A model generated the notes under the pieces. The model did no database searches, was not told the DNA's origin, and worked only from the letters and a program-made list of their open reading frames with translations. Shown here piece after piece: positions 12,917-19,245 of a stretch of 19,245 nt of DNA. The DNA is taken from positions 1 to 19,245 of the forward strand of contig CAYVHV010000050.1 of the NCBI GenBank assembly GCA_964451305.1, in the 5' to 3' direction. Source of the stretch: SHLQ01 sp964451305 (GTDB taxonomy: Bacteria; Actinomycetota; Acidimicrobiia; Acidimicrobiales; SHLQ01). Position numbers and translations under genes: made by a program. Within the stretch, counting starts at the first letter, position 1. Every line of letters starts with the position of its first letter.

Positions 12917-15214
12917 ATGGAGGATACGAGTCGGCTCCGACTTCGGGTTCTTGGCGTTGTCGCGTTCTCGCTTTTCGTTGCCCTCTTTGGCCGCCTGTGG
13001 TTCTTGCAGGCCCTCGAATCGGAGAGTTTCGAGGTCACGGCGCAAGCCAACATCACCCGCACGATCCGGACGCAAGCGCCCCGAGGTCAAGTCCTCGATC
13101 GCAACGGCCAGGTGCTCGTGGAGAACCGTCTCTCGACCATCGTGACGATCAACCGCGACGAACACGTGCAATCGCTCGAAGCCATGGGATTCGACACGGT
13201 CGATGCCCGATCAGAGTTCCGCGAAGAGATGTTCGGTGACCTCGCCCGCGAACTCTCCCAGTCGGGCCAGCTCACAAAGATCGCCGATCTCGAACGGGCG
13301 TTTGACGATCCATCGTTTCTCGACTTCGACGACATCCCAATCGCTCGAGATGTCGACGAAGAACTCCTCATCTTCATCGGCGAGCGACCCGATCGGTACC
13401 CGGGTGTCGCTGTCGATCAAGACGTCGTGCGCAGCTATCCGTTCGGTCAGAGCGCAGCGCACATCTTGGGCTACGTCGGTTCGATCACCGGCGGCGAACT
13501 CGAAAGCAAGGCCGGGCTCTATCTGATCGATGATCCGAACAGCGACGACCCAGCGGATCTGATCGAAGATCCTGACGGCAAGCAATACCGATCCAACGAC
13601 GAGATTGGCAAGCAGGGGATCGAAGCGTTCTTTGAAGATGACCTCCGAGGTGTTCCCGGCACGCGAGAGTTCACCGTCGACAACGTCGGCAACCTCGTGG
13701 AGACGATCAGCACGATCGAACCTCGGCGCGGCTCCGATGTGCAGCTCACGATCGATATCGATCTGCAGGTACGGCTCGAGTTCGAACTCAAGCGTGCGCT
13801 CGACCTCGCTCGGCTTCAAGAGGCCGGACCTGACGAGGCGCCGTTCAACGCTCCCGCCGGCGCAGCGGTGATCATGGATCCCCAAGACGGGTCGATCTTG
13901 GCGATGGCCTCATACCCGACCTTCGATCCGGGCGACTTCATCGACGGCATTAGCCAGACCCAGTTCGACGAGCTCAACGATCCGCTCGCGCAGCAGCCGT
14001 TGCTCAACCGGGCGATCAGCGAGATCTACCCGGCTGCATCGACCTTCAAGCCGTTCACGGCGATTGCAGCAGAACTCAACGATGTCTTTGGTTGGCAGCA
14101 CGTCGAAGAGTGGGATGTCCCCACGTCGGACCCTGGATACTGGGACCTCATCTCGTGTAACCAAGACTTCTCCGGAGACGTCGCCGGTGCTCTGGCCAGC
14201 GGGTGCCGCAAGCGCAACGCAGGCGATGCACAGCTCGAAGGCGTCGACCTTCAACACTCGATCACGTTCTCGTCGGACACCTACTATTACAAGATCGGTG
14301 AGGCGTTCTGGATTGCGAGCGATGACGAAGTCAACCCGGAGGGCATCCAAGATGTCGCCCGCGACTTCGGCTTTGGTAGCCAGCTCGGCCTGCAGCTCTC
14401 GGGGGAGAGCGGCGGATTGATCCCCGACGCACAGCAGCTCGCCGACCGTCACGAAGCAGCGCCCGATTTGTTCCCACGTGGCGAGTGGGGGCCTGGTGAC
14501 AACACAAACCTCGCGATTGGCCAGGGCGAGGTTGCCATTACTCCATTGCAGCTCGCCAACGCATACGCCGCGCTCGCCAACGGCGGCACGGTCTTCGCAC
14601 CGAACATCGCCCAAGCGGTCATCCCTCCCGAAGGTGACGATGAGGTTGGCGCGATCGAGTTCGGGCCTCGCGTGCTTCGCGAGACCGAGATCCCAGCGGC
14701 CATCGAACAAGAGATTCTCGACGGGCTTCTCGGCGTGACCCTCCAAGAAGGCACCGATACCACTCGTCCGGGCGGAACGGCCTTCGCTGCGTTCAACGAA
14801 CCTGACCGGGGCGGTATCGATTTCGATCTGATCAACTGGCCCGTGGCAGGTAAGACGGGAACCGCCGAAGTCCTCGGCCGGGCCGACAACTCGATGTTCG
14901 TCGGATTCGGACCATCGGGCTCTCGCAGCTTTGGCACCTCGATCAACGAACCCGAGTTCGTCATTGCAGTCATTCTCGAAGAGTCCGGCTTTGGTTCACG
15001 CCAAGCTGCACCGATGGTGGCTCGTCTCTTCGACGCCATCGCAAACGACGAGGTGGCTCCGGCCCTCACCCAAGAAGAGATCGACACGATCTACGGCGTC
15101 GATGAGATCACCGACCTTTCTCAGCTCGAGGACGCAGCCGAGAATGAAGCCGCCGCAGAGAACACTGGTGCGGCGGGAACCCCAGCGGCGAACATCACCG
15201 GGGTGGGGCGATGA
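12917..15214 (+). CDS. mrdA: Penicillin-binding protein 2 (elongation-specific transpeptidase)
   Basis: The 765-residue class B PBP has one N-terminal transmembrane helix (about 10-30), a pedestal/dimerisation domain starting at RGQVLDRNG (56-64) and the transpeptidase domain. Active-site motifs are STFK (375-378, nucleophile S375), SSD (452-454, the SxN-type motif, as SCD in E. coli PBP2) and KTGTAE (646-651). It crosslinks side-wall peptidoglycan outside the membrane and pairs with RodA, encoded next. The residue before the nucleophile motif is Ala (YPAASTFK) where many have Gly. Cys414 and Cys430 lie in an insert near the active site and could form a disulfide. The final ~35 residues are Ala/Glu-rich. 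GGAGG (12902-12906) precedes the ATG by 10 bases; the stop overlaps rodA by 4 bases. Confidence 0.95.
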   Translation: MEDTSRLRLRVLGVVAFSLFVALFGRLWFLQALESESFEVTAQANITRTIRTQAPRGQVLDRNGQVLVENRLSTIVTINRDEHVQSLEAMGFDTVDARSEFREEMFGDLARELSQSGQLTKIADLERAFDDPSFLDFDDIPIARDVDEELLIFIGERPDRYPGVAVDQDVVRSYPFGQSAAHILGYVGSITGGELESKAGLYLIDDPNSDDPADLIEDPDGKQYRSNDEIGKQGIEAFFEDDLRGVPGTREFTVDNVGNLVETISTIEPRRGSDVQLTIDIDLQVRLEFELKRALDLARLQEAGPDEAPFNAPAGAAVIMDPQDGSILAMASYPTFDPGDFIDGISQTQFDELNDPLAQQPLLNRAISEIYPAASTFKPFTAIAAELNDVFGWQHVEEWDVPTSDPGYWDLISCNQDFSGDVAGALASGCRKRNAGDAQLEGVDLQHSITFSSDTYYYKIGEAFWIASDDEVNPEGIQDVARDFGFGSQLGLQLSGESGGLIPDAQQLADRHEAAPDLFPRGEWGPGDNTNLAIGQGEVAITPLQLANAYAALANGGTVFAPNIAQAVIPPEGDDEVGAIEFGPRVLRETEIPAAIEQEILDGLLGVTLQEGTDTTRPGGTAFAAFNEPDRGGIDFDLINWPVAGKTGTAEVLGRADNSMFVGFGPSGSRSFGTSINEPEFVIAVILEESGFGSRQAAPMVARLFDAIANDEVAPALTQEEIDTIYGVDEITDLSQLEDAAENEAAAENTGAAGTPAANITGVGR

Positions 15215-16359
15215 CAGCATTGCGCGCCGGAGTCGCCGGCTTCACCGAACGAGAAACCGACGGCGCGCTCTGGAAGCGCATCGATATTTCGATCGTCTTG
15301 GTTACTATCGGCATGCTCGCCATCGGCCTCGTCACCGTCTTCTCGGCGACGAGGGGAGTGGTAAACCCCGAGACCGACGTTGCCGACACGAGCTTTCTCG
15401 AACGCCAGCTGATCTTCGTCGGAATCGGAAGTTTCCTCGCCGCGATCGTTACCGGAATCGACTATCGAAAGACCCGAGCGTTCATCCCTGTCATCTATGC
15501 GGTGACGGTCGCGTTGCTGATCGGATTGTTCTTCTTCGGCTCCGAGTTCAACGGTGCGACCTCGTGGTATTCGTTTGGGTTCGTTACCGTCCAGCCATCC
15601 GAGTTCGGAAAGCTAACCCTCATCGTTGCATTGGCGTCGTGGTTTAGCTCGGTGAGTAGTCGAGATGGGCTGCCCTTTGTGAACGTCATGTTGGGCCTCG
15701 GCATCGCAGGAGTTCTCGCTGCGCTGGTGCTGCTCCAACCCGACTTCGGAACCGTCATGGTCTATGCGGCGATCGTGGGCGGCATTGCGGTCGTGGCCGG
15801 TATTGCGCTGCGCCACGTCGCTGCGGTGCTCGGCATGGTGAGCCTGGCGATCTGGCTGATGGTGCAACGTGACTTCGTGCAGGGATATCAGATCGAACGT
15901 TTCACCGCATTTGTTGACCCGGAGAACGCAGATCGGTTCAACGTCGACCAGAGCGAGATCGCAATCGGCAGCGGCGGGCTGACCGGCCAGGGGCTGTTTC
16001 AAGGCACCCAAAACCTCAGCTCGCTCGTCCCCGAAAAAGAAACCGACTTCATCTTCAGCGTTCTCGGCGAAGAGCTCGGGTTTGCAGGAGCGGGGGCGCT
16101 CCTTGGTCTCTATGCGGTGCTGTTGCTACGAATTTGGCGAGTAGCACACCTCGCCGAAGACGAATACGGCCGCCTCATCTGCGTCGGCGTGTTCTCGATG
16201 TTCCTCTTTCAAGCGTTCCAAGCGATTGGGATGAACATGGGAATGATGCCGGTCACAGGTATCCCGTTACCCCTGATTTCTTTCGGTGGTTCATCGATGT
16301 TGGCCAGCCTGATGGCGCTTGGTCTCGTGCAGAACGTTCACGCGCACCGGTTGCGCTGA
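15211..16359 (+). CDS. rodA: Peptidoglycan glycosyltransferase RodA (SEDS family)
   Basis: The 382-residue polytopic protein has about ten transmembrane helices. SEDS marks are QPSEFGKL (128-135), LLQPDFGTVMV (174-184) with D178, SGGLTGQGLFQGTQ (254-267), PEKETDFIFSVLGEELGF (274-291) and the C-terminal PVTGIPLPLISFGGSSML. It polymerises lipid II into glycan strands during elongation in complex with PBP2. The neighbouring mrdA and the mre genes argue for RodA over FtsW. The start ATG overlaps the mrdA stop (ATGA), so the two subunits are translationally coupled. The N-terminal ~20 residues are cytoplasmic and charged. Confidence 0.95.
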   Translation: MTALRAGVAGFTERETDGALWKRIDISIVLVTIGMLAIGLVTVFSATRGVVNPETDVADTSFLERQLIFVGIGSFLAAIVTGIDYRKTRAFIPVIYAVTVALLIGLFFFGSEFNGATSWYSFGFVTVQPSEFGKLTLIVALASWFSSVSSRDGLPFVNVMLGLGIAGVLAALVLLQPDFGTVMVYAAIVGGIAVVAGIALRHVAAVLGMVSLAIWLMVQRDFVQGYQIERFTAFVDPENADRFNVDQSEIAIGSGGLTGQGLFQGTQNLSSLVPEKETDFIFSVLGEELGFAGAGALLGLYAVLLLRIWRVAHLAEDEYGRLICVGVFSMFLFQAFQAIGMNMGMMPVTGIPLPLISFGGSSMLASLMALGLVQNVHAHRLR

Positions 16360-16393
16360 GTCGAGTATCTGCAGCTCAGCGTCAGCGAGGCGA

Positions 16394-16399
16394 TAGAGT
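16394..16399 (+). promoter_or_regulatory. Candidate -10 box for the rne transcript
   Basis: TAGAGT is identical to the -10 box proposed for mreB. It would start a transcript near 16406 and give rne a leader of about 256 bases. A small palindrome, TGTGA-GG-TCACA (16424-16435), follows. No -35 match was found, and read-through from rodA remains possible. Confidence 0.4.
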
Positions 16400-16438
16400 T
16401 GCGCGTGCAGACCTCTAAGATTTTGTGAGGTCACACCC

Positions 16439-16626
16439 GCATCCCAGTGCAATACGTGCGCTGATGCCAACAATTTAGGTGAAGATGACCCTCGATCAAG
16501 CCACAATGAAGCAGGCGTTCCTCAAGGAGAACGTCGCGATGGCATGGACCCTGACGGGCATCGAGGCCAAAAGTTTTGAAATGCCCGGTCCCAGCTGCCC
16601 GAATGCAGCCACCGCGCGTTCCGCGC
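16439..16626 (+). promoter_or_regulatory. Structured leader upstream of rne
   Basis: Four inverted repeats are visible between rodA and rne. The first is GCATC-AGTGC (16439-16450, 2-base bulge) with GCGCT-GATGC (16458-16467). The second is CGGGCAT (16555-16561) with ATGCCCG (16581-16587), enclosing CAAAAGTTTTG. The third is GCTGC (16594-16598) with GCAGC (16605-16609). The fourth is GCGCG(TTC)CGCGC (16614-16626). E. coli rne is known to autoregulate through hairpins in a long 5' leader; a similar role here is inference. The rne Shine-Dalgarno AAGGGA (16651-16656) follows the last hairpin. Confidence 0.45.
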
Positions 16627-16649
16627 ATCCATTGATGGGTGCGTCATGA
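16485..16649 (+). CDS. Possible small ORF (54 codons) in the rne leader
   Basis: An open frame from ATG 16485 to TGA 16647-16649 encodes 54 residues beginning MTLDQATMKQAFLKENVAMA. AGGTGA (16477-16482) lies just before the ATG, rather close for a Shine-Dalgarno; an in-frame GTG at 16479 is an alternative. The codons favour G or C in third position, as in true genes here. The stop is 12 bases before the rne ATG and touches the rne Shine-Dalgarno, an arrangement suited to translational coupling. I recognise no family and see no signal peptide or membrane segment. It overlaps three of the leader hairpins, so it could be a leader peptide, an unrelated small protein or a chance frame. Confidence 0.35.
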   Translation: MTLDQATMKQAFLKENVAMAWTLTGIEAKSFEMPGPSCPNAATARSAHPLMGAS

Positions 16650-16661
16650 GAAGGGAAAGAC

Positions 16662-18512
16662 ATGTCCGACGATCACGCGGGAGCAGACCGCGAGGCAGCC
16701 AAAAGCGCCTCCGGCAGCTCCAGCTCCAGTTCTAGCTCGCAAACACGCGCCCAGAGTGGCGAAAGTAAACCAGAAACAACTGCCCGGAAGCCACAAATTG
16801 GCGACTCTCGGCCCGCGCCCGTCCGAACTCCAGTTGCAGATGCCAAAAGCGGCTCCAATGGAAACTCTGGGAACAACGGCAACGGAAATAACGGTAACGG
16901 CAACAACAAGGGCGGCGGCGGTGGACGTCGTCGACGTCGCGGCGGTGGTGGTGGCGGTGGCCAAAAGAACGGCGACCAGAACAACCAGCAGCAAAAGAAT
17001 CAGCGCAACGACAACTCTGACGGCGGCAACAACAATTCTGGTGGAAACAACAATTCTGGCGGGAACAACTCCGGAGGCGAAGGTGGCGGCCAGAAGCGTC
17101 GACGTCGTCGTGGAGGCCGCGGTCGAGGCGGGGGCGGCAATGGTGGGGGCAACAACCCCGCTCAGCCAGTAACCGCGCTCACCGGCGACGCCGTCGAGCT
17201 CGACGAAGAGACGCTCGCCCTTCGTAAGGGTCGCGAGCGCAACGGTCGACCAGCGGGCCGATACATGATGTGCGTGTCCGTTCGAGAAGAAGCGACCCAA
17301 ATCGCGGTCCTCGAAGGACGAACGCTGATCGAGCACTATGTGTCTCGCCCGAGCGATGATGTATCCCAGATCCACGGCAACATCTACAAGGGTCGAGTCC
17401 AGAACGTCCTTCCTGGCATGGAAGCAGCATTCATCGACATCACGACGCCGAAGAACGCTGTGCTGTACCGCAGCGACGTGCGCGCGAAGGGCAGCGAGAA
17501 CCGCAGCACCAAGATCGAGCAACTCCTTCGTTCCAAAGAGAACATTCTCTGTCAGGTCACGAAGAACCCAATCGCCCACAAGGGCGCACGCCTCACCCAA
17601 GAAGTGTCGCTTCCTGGCCGTTTCGTCGTGCTGGTGCCGAACAGCGATACCTATGGCATCTCGAAGCGCCTGCCGGATAAGGAGCGTAAGCGCCTCCGCA
17701 AGATCCTCGACCGCGTGAAGCCAAAGGGTGCCGGAATTATCGTCCGCACCGCTGCGGAGAACGTGACCGAAGACGAGATCGTCAACGACGTGAAGCGTCT
17801 AGCCGACCAATGGGAAGCAATCGAGAAGCTCGCAAACGCAAGCTCGGGCCCCGCCATGCTCTACCGGGAGCCAGAGATGGCTGTCCGCGTCATCCGCGAA
17901 GAGTTCAACAAGGAGTACCGCGGCATCATCATCGACGACCGTGCGCTCTATGAAGACGTCAAGGGCTACGTCGAATCCATCACGCCAGCGCTTGCCGATC
18001 GAGTGCAGTACTACGACCGCGACGCCGAGCCGCTTTCGCTCTTCGAACGCCATCACGTCGCCGAACAACTCCGCAAGGCAGTCGACACTAAGGTCTGGCT
18101 GCCATCGGGTGGTTCGCTCATCATCGAGGGCACCGAAGCGCTCACAGTCATCGACGTCAACACGGGCAAGAACGTCGGAAAGTCGAGCCTCGAAGAAACC
18201 GTCTACCGGAACAACCTCGAAGCTGCCCGAGAGGTAGCTCGCCAGCTTCGGCTTCGAGATGTCGGTGGCATCATCGTGATCGACTTCGTCGACATGGAAG
18301 TCAAGAAGAACCGCGAAGAGGTTGTTCGAGTCTTCCGAGAAGCGTTGGCCCAGGACAAGACCCGAACCCAAGTGTTCGATATTTCCGAGCTTGGCCTCGT
18401 CGAGATGACGCGCAAACGTATTGGTGAAGGGCTCGTCGAGTCCCTGTCCAAGACATGCGAGACATGCGAAGGCCCCGGTCACATCCTCGACGAAGCACTG
18501 CTCGATATTTAG
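16662..18512 (+). CDS. rne: Ribonuclease E/G family endoribonuclease
   Basis: The 616-residue protein has its catalytic core at about 195-616. It includes an S1 RNA-binding domain (GNIYKGRVQNVLPGMEAAFIDI starts at 239), the DNase-I-like catalytic Asp pair D498 (IDVNTGK) and D541 (IDFVDM), 43 residues apart as in E. coli RNase E, and the zinc-link CETC (599-602). It cleaves single-stranded AU-rich RNA in rRNA maturation and mRNA decay. The chain ends 14 residues after the zinc-link, so there is no C-terminal scaffold. Instead the first ~170 residues are disordered: a Ser run, Asn/Gly repeats and two Arg clusters (RRRRR at 89-93 and 146-150). N-terminal extensions are known in actinobacterial RNase E. 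AAGGGA lies 5 bases before the ATG. Confidence 0.95.
   Translation: MSDDHAGADREAAKSASGSSSSSSSSQTRAQSGESKPETTARKPQIGDSRPAPVRTPVADAKSGSNGNSGNNGNGNNGNGNNKGGGGGRRRRRGGGGGGGQKNGDQNNQQQKNQRNDNSDGGNNNSGGNNNSGGNNSGGEGGGQKRRRRRGGRGRGGGGNGGGNNPAQPVTALTGDAVELDEETLALRKGRERNGRPAGRYMMCVSVREEATQIAVLEGRTLIEHYVSRPSDDVSQIHGNIYKGRVQNVLPGMEAAFIDITTPKNAVLYRSDVRAKGSENRSTKIEQLLRSKENILCQVTKNPIAHKGARLTQEVSLPGRFVVLVPNSDTYGISKRLPDKERKRLRKILDRVKPKGAGIIVRTAAENVTEDEIVNDVKRLADQWEAIEKLANASSGPAMLYREPEMAVRVIREEFNKEYRGIIIDDRALYEDVKGYVESITPALADRVQYYDRDAEPLSLFERHHVAEQLRKAVDTKVWLPSGGSLIIEGTEALTVIDVNTGKNVGKSSLEETVYRNNLEAAREVARQLRLRDVGGIIVIDFVDMEVKKNREEVVRVFREALAQDKTRTQVFDISELGLVEMTRKRIGEGLVESLSKTCETCEGPGHILDEALLDI
17022..17078 (+). 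repeat. Tandem GGNNNS-coding repeats in rne
   Basis: Two 18-base units encoding Gly-Gly-Asn-Asn-Asn-Ser (17022-17039 and 17040-17057) are followed by a shortened third (GGNNS, 17058-17072). They lie between the two Arg clusters of the disordered N-terminal region, within a wider Asn/Gly low-complexity tract from about 16850 to 17160. Confidence 0.75.
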
Positions 18513-18544
18513 AAAACGCAGACACAACGATACGGAGCTCCCAC

Positions 18545-19245
18545 ATGTCGCAGGACGAGGTTTCAGCCGAAGCGACCGACTGGGTTGCGAGCAACTGGAG
18601 CCCGGACCTGACGGTGGGCGAGTGGTGGACGCTGCTCGCCGACGCTGGGTACAGCCACCCGACGCTTCCAGAAGCTGCGGGCGGGCGTGGGTACTCGCGT
18701 GCGGAGAACCGTGCGCTGCGCCAAGCCATGGCGGACGCTGGAACGCTCGGGCCTCCGAGCGGCCTCGGCATGATGCTGGCAGCGCCAACGATTGCCGCTC
18801 ATGGCACCCCCGAACAGATCGACGCTCACGTTCGTCCGATTATCACCGGAGCCGAGGCGTGGTGCCAGCTGTTCTCCGAACCCAACGCGGGGTCTGATCT
18901 TGCGAGCCTCCAAACGAGCGCGATTCGTGATGGTGACGAGTTCGTAGTCAACGGTCAGAAGGTCTGGACATCGGGAGGCAAGATCGCCGACAAGGGAATG
19001 CTGATTGCTCGCACCGACCCGACGCTCGCAAAGCATGCGGGAATCTCGTGGTTTGCATTCGACATGCACCAGTCCGGTGTGGACACAAGGCCACTCACCG
19101 AGATGACCGGTCGGGCGATCTTCAACGAGGTCTTCATCGACGACGCACGAGTTGCCGCTGTCGACCTCATCGGCGATGACGGCAACGGGTGGCGTATCGC
19201 CAACGACACGCTCACGTTCGAGCGGATGAGTCTTGGAGCCAATCC
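18545..19245 (+). CDS. Acyl-CoA dehydrogenase family protein (3' end beyond window)
   Basis: The frame from ATG 18545 is open to the window end, about 233 codons. It begins MSQDEVSAEATDWVASNW, with GGAG (18534-18537) 7 bases upstream. Acyl-CoA dehydrogenase marks are CQLFSEPNAGSDLASLQTSA (the FAD/substrate signature), NGQKVWTSG, FNEVFIDDARV and LIGDDGNGWRIA. These are the N-terminal helical and middle beta domains; the C-terminal domain with the catalytic Glu lies outside. The enzyme oxidises an acyl-CoA to the 2-enoyl-CoA with FAD. Members of this style (SEPNAGSDLA) occur in actinobacterial fatty-acid or sterol side-chain degradation, but the substrate cannot be assigned. It follows rne by only 32 bases with no terminator visible, so read-through from rne is possible. 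Confidence 0.92.
   Translation, partial: MSQDEVSAEATDWVASNWSPDLTVGEWWTLLADAGYSHPTLPEAAGGRGYSRAENRALRQAMADAGTLGPPSGLGMMLAAPTIAAHGTPEQIDAHVRPIITGAEAWCQLFSEPNAGSDLASLQTSAIRDGDEFVVNGQKVWTSGGKIADKGMLIARTDPTLAKHAGISWFAFDMHQSGVDTRPLTEMTGRAIFNEVFIDDARVAAVDLIGDDGNGWRIANDTLTFERMSLGAN

Noticed and set aside
12882..12917. 11-codon mini-ORF (MRASIALEARR) ending in TGATG at the mrdA start
   Set aside because: The overlap is suggestive of coupling, but the frame is very short and contains the mrdA Shine-Dalgarno; a chance frame is more likely without conservation data.
13910..14746. Minus-strand frame of 278 codons within mrdA
   Set aside because: Antisense shadow of the PBP2 transpeptidase domain without family features.
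16405..16428. Seven-codon GTG frame right after the rne -10 box (MQTSKIL)
   Set aside because: Too short to judge, and the spacing from TAGAGT is 5 rather than 6 bases.
16424..16435. TGTGA-GG-TCACA palindrome resembling a CRP half-site pair
   Set aside because: CRP-type sites have a 6-base spacer; here it is 2, so no regulator can be named.
16644..18788. Long minus-strand frames opposite rne (16644-17600 and 17799-18788)
   Set aside because: They mirror the low-complexity and core regions of rne; the Val/Ala/Thr runs are just the complement of Asn/Gly codons. No promoter or family match.
1..19245. Mobile elements, CRISPR arrays, tRNA or rRNA genes
   Set aside because: No transposase, integrase, direct-repeat array or cloverleaf-like sequence was seen on either strand by reading; a covariance-model search was not possible here.

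Overview
The window looks like chromosomal DNA of a moderately high-GC actinobacterium, most likely of the class Acidimicrobiia. This is inferred from several points: a ClpX zinc domain and a ClpP2-type peptidase of actinobacterial form, a deazaflavin (F420)-type nitroreductase-family protein, an RNase E/G with its disordered region at the N-terminus, a complete mreBCD-mrdA-rodA rod-shape cluster, and several genes whose start codon lies only 6-8 bases after a TANNNT -10 box (leaderless transcription). No mobile element, CRISPR array, tRNA or rRNA was seen.

Layout. Positions 1-126 hold the last 41 codons of a membrane protein. A stand-alone SDR oxidoreductase (175-927) is followed by a 13-bp intrinsic terminator and a second compound hairpin. 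These separate it from a convergent TetR regulator (1128-1739, minus). Divergent from tetR is the proteostasis block tig-clpP-clpX (1862-5179): a ribosome-associated chaperone, one ClpP2-type peptidase and the unfoldase. Next come folC (5300-6577) and a small catabolic-looking operon (6607-9228): a 2-hydroxyacid dehydrogenase, a LigI/fuconolactonase-type amidohydrolase and a XylB-like SDR sugar dehydrogenase. Together these could oxidise a sugar to its lactone, open the lactone, and handle a 2-hydroxy/2-oxo acid, but the substrate is unknown. A Ddn-family protein (9234-9683, minus) and ndk (9742-10149) are divergent over 58 bp.

The second half is mreB-mreC-mreD-mrdA-rodA (10314-16359), tightly packed with 4-nt overlaps at mreC/mreD and mrdA/rodA. 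It encodes the elongasome: actin-like filament, periplasmic scaffold, membrane partner, transpeptidase PBP2 and glycosyltransferase RodA. A 302-base leader follows, with four inverted repeats and a possible 54-codon ORF that ends just before the Shine-Dalgarno of rne (16662-18512). Rne has an unusual N-terminal Asn/Gly/Arg-rich region of about 170 residues. The window closes inside an acyl-CoA dehydrogenase gene (18545 onward).

Most of the content is housekeeping. The parts most worth following up are the structured rne leader with its small ORF, the repeated TANNNT-N6-start promoter arrangement, and the substituted catalytic positions in two enzymes of the 6607-9228 operon.
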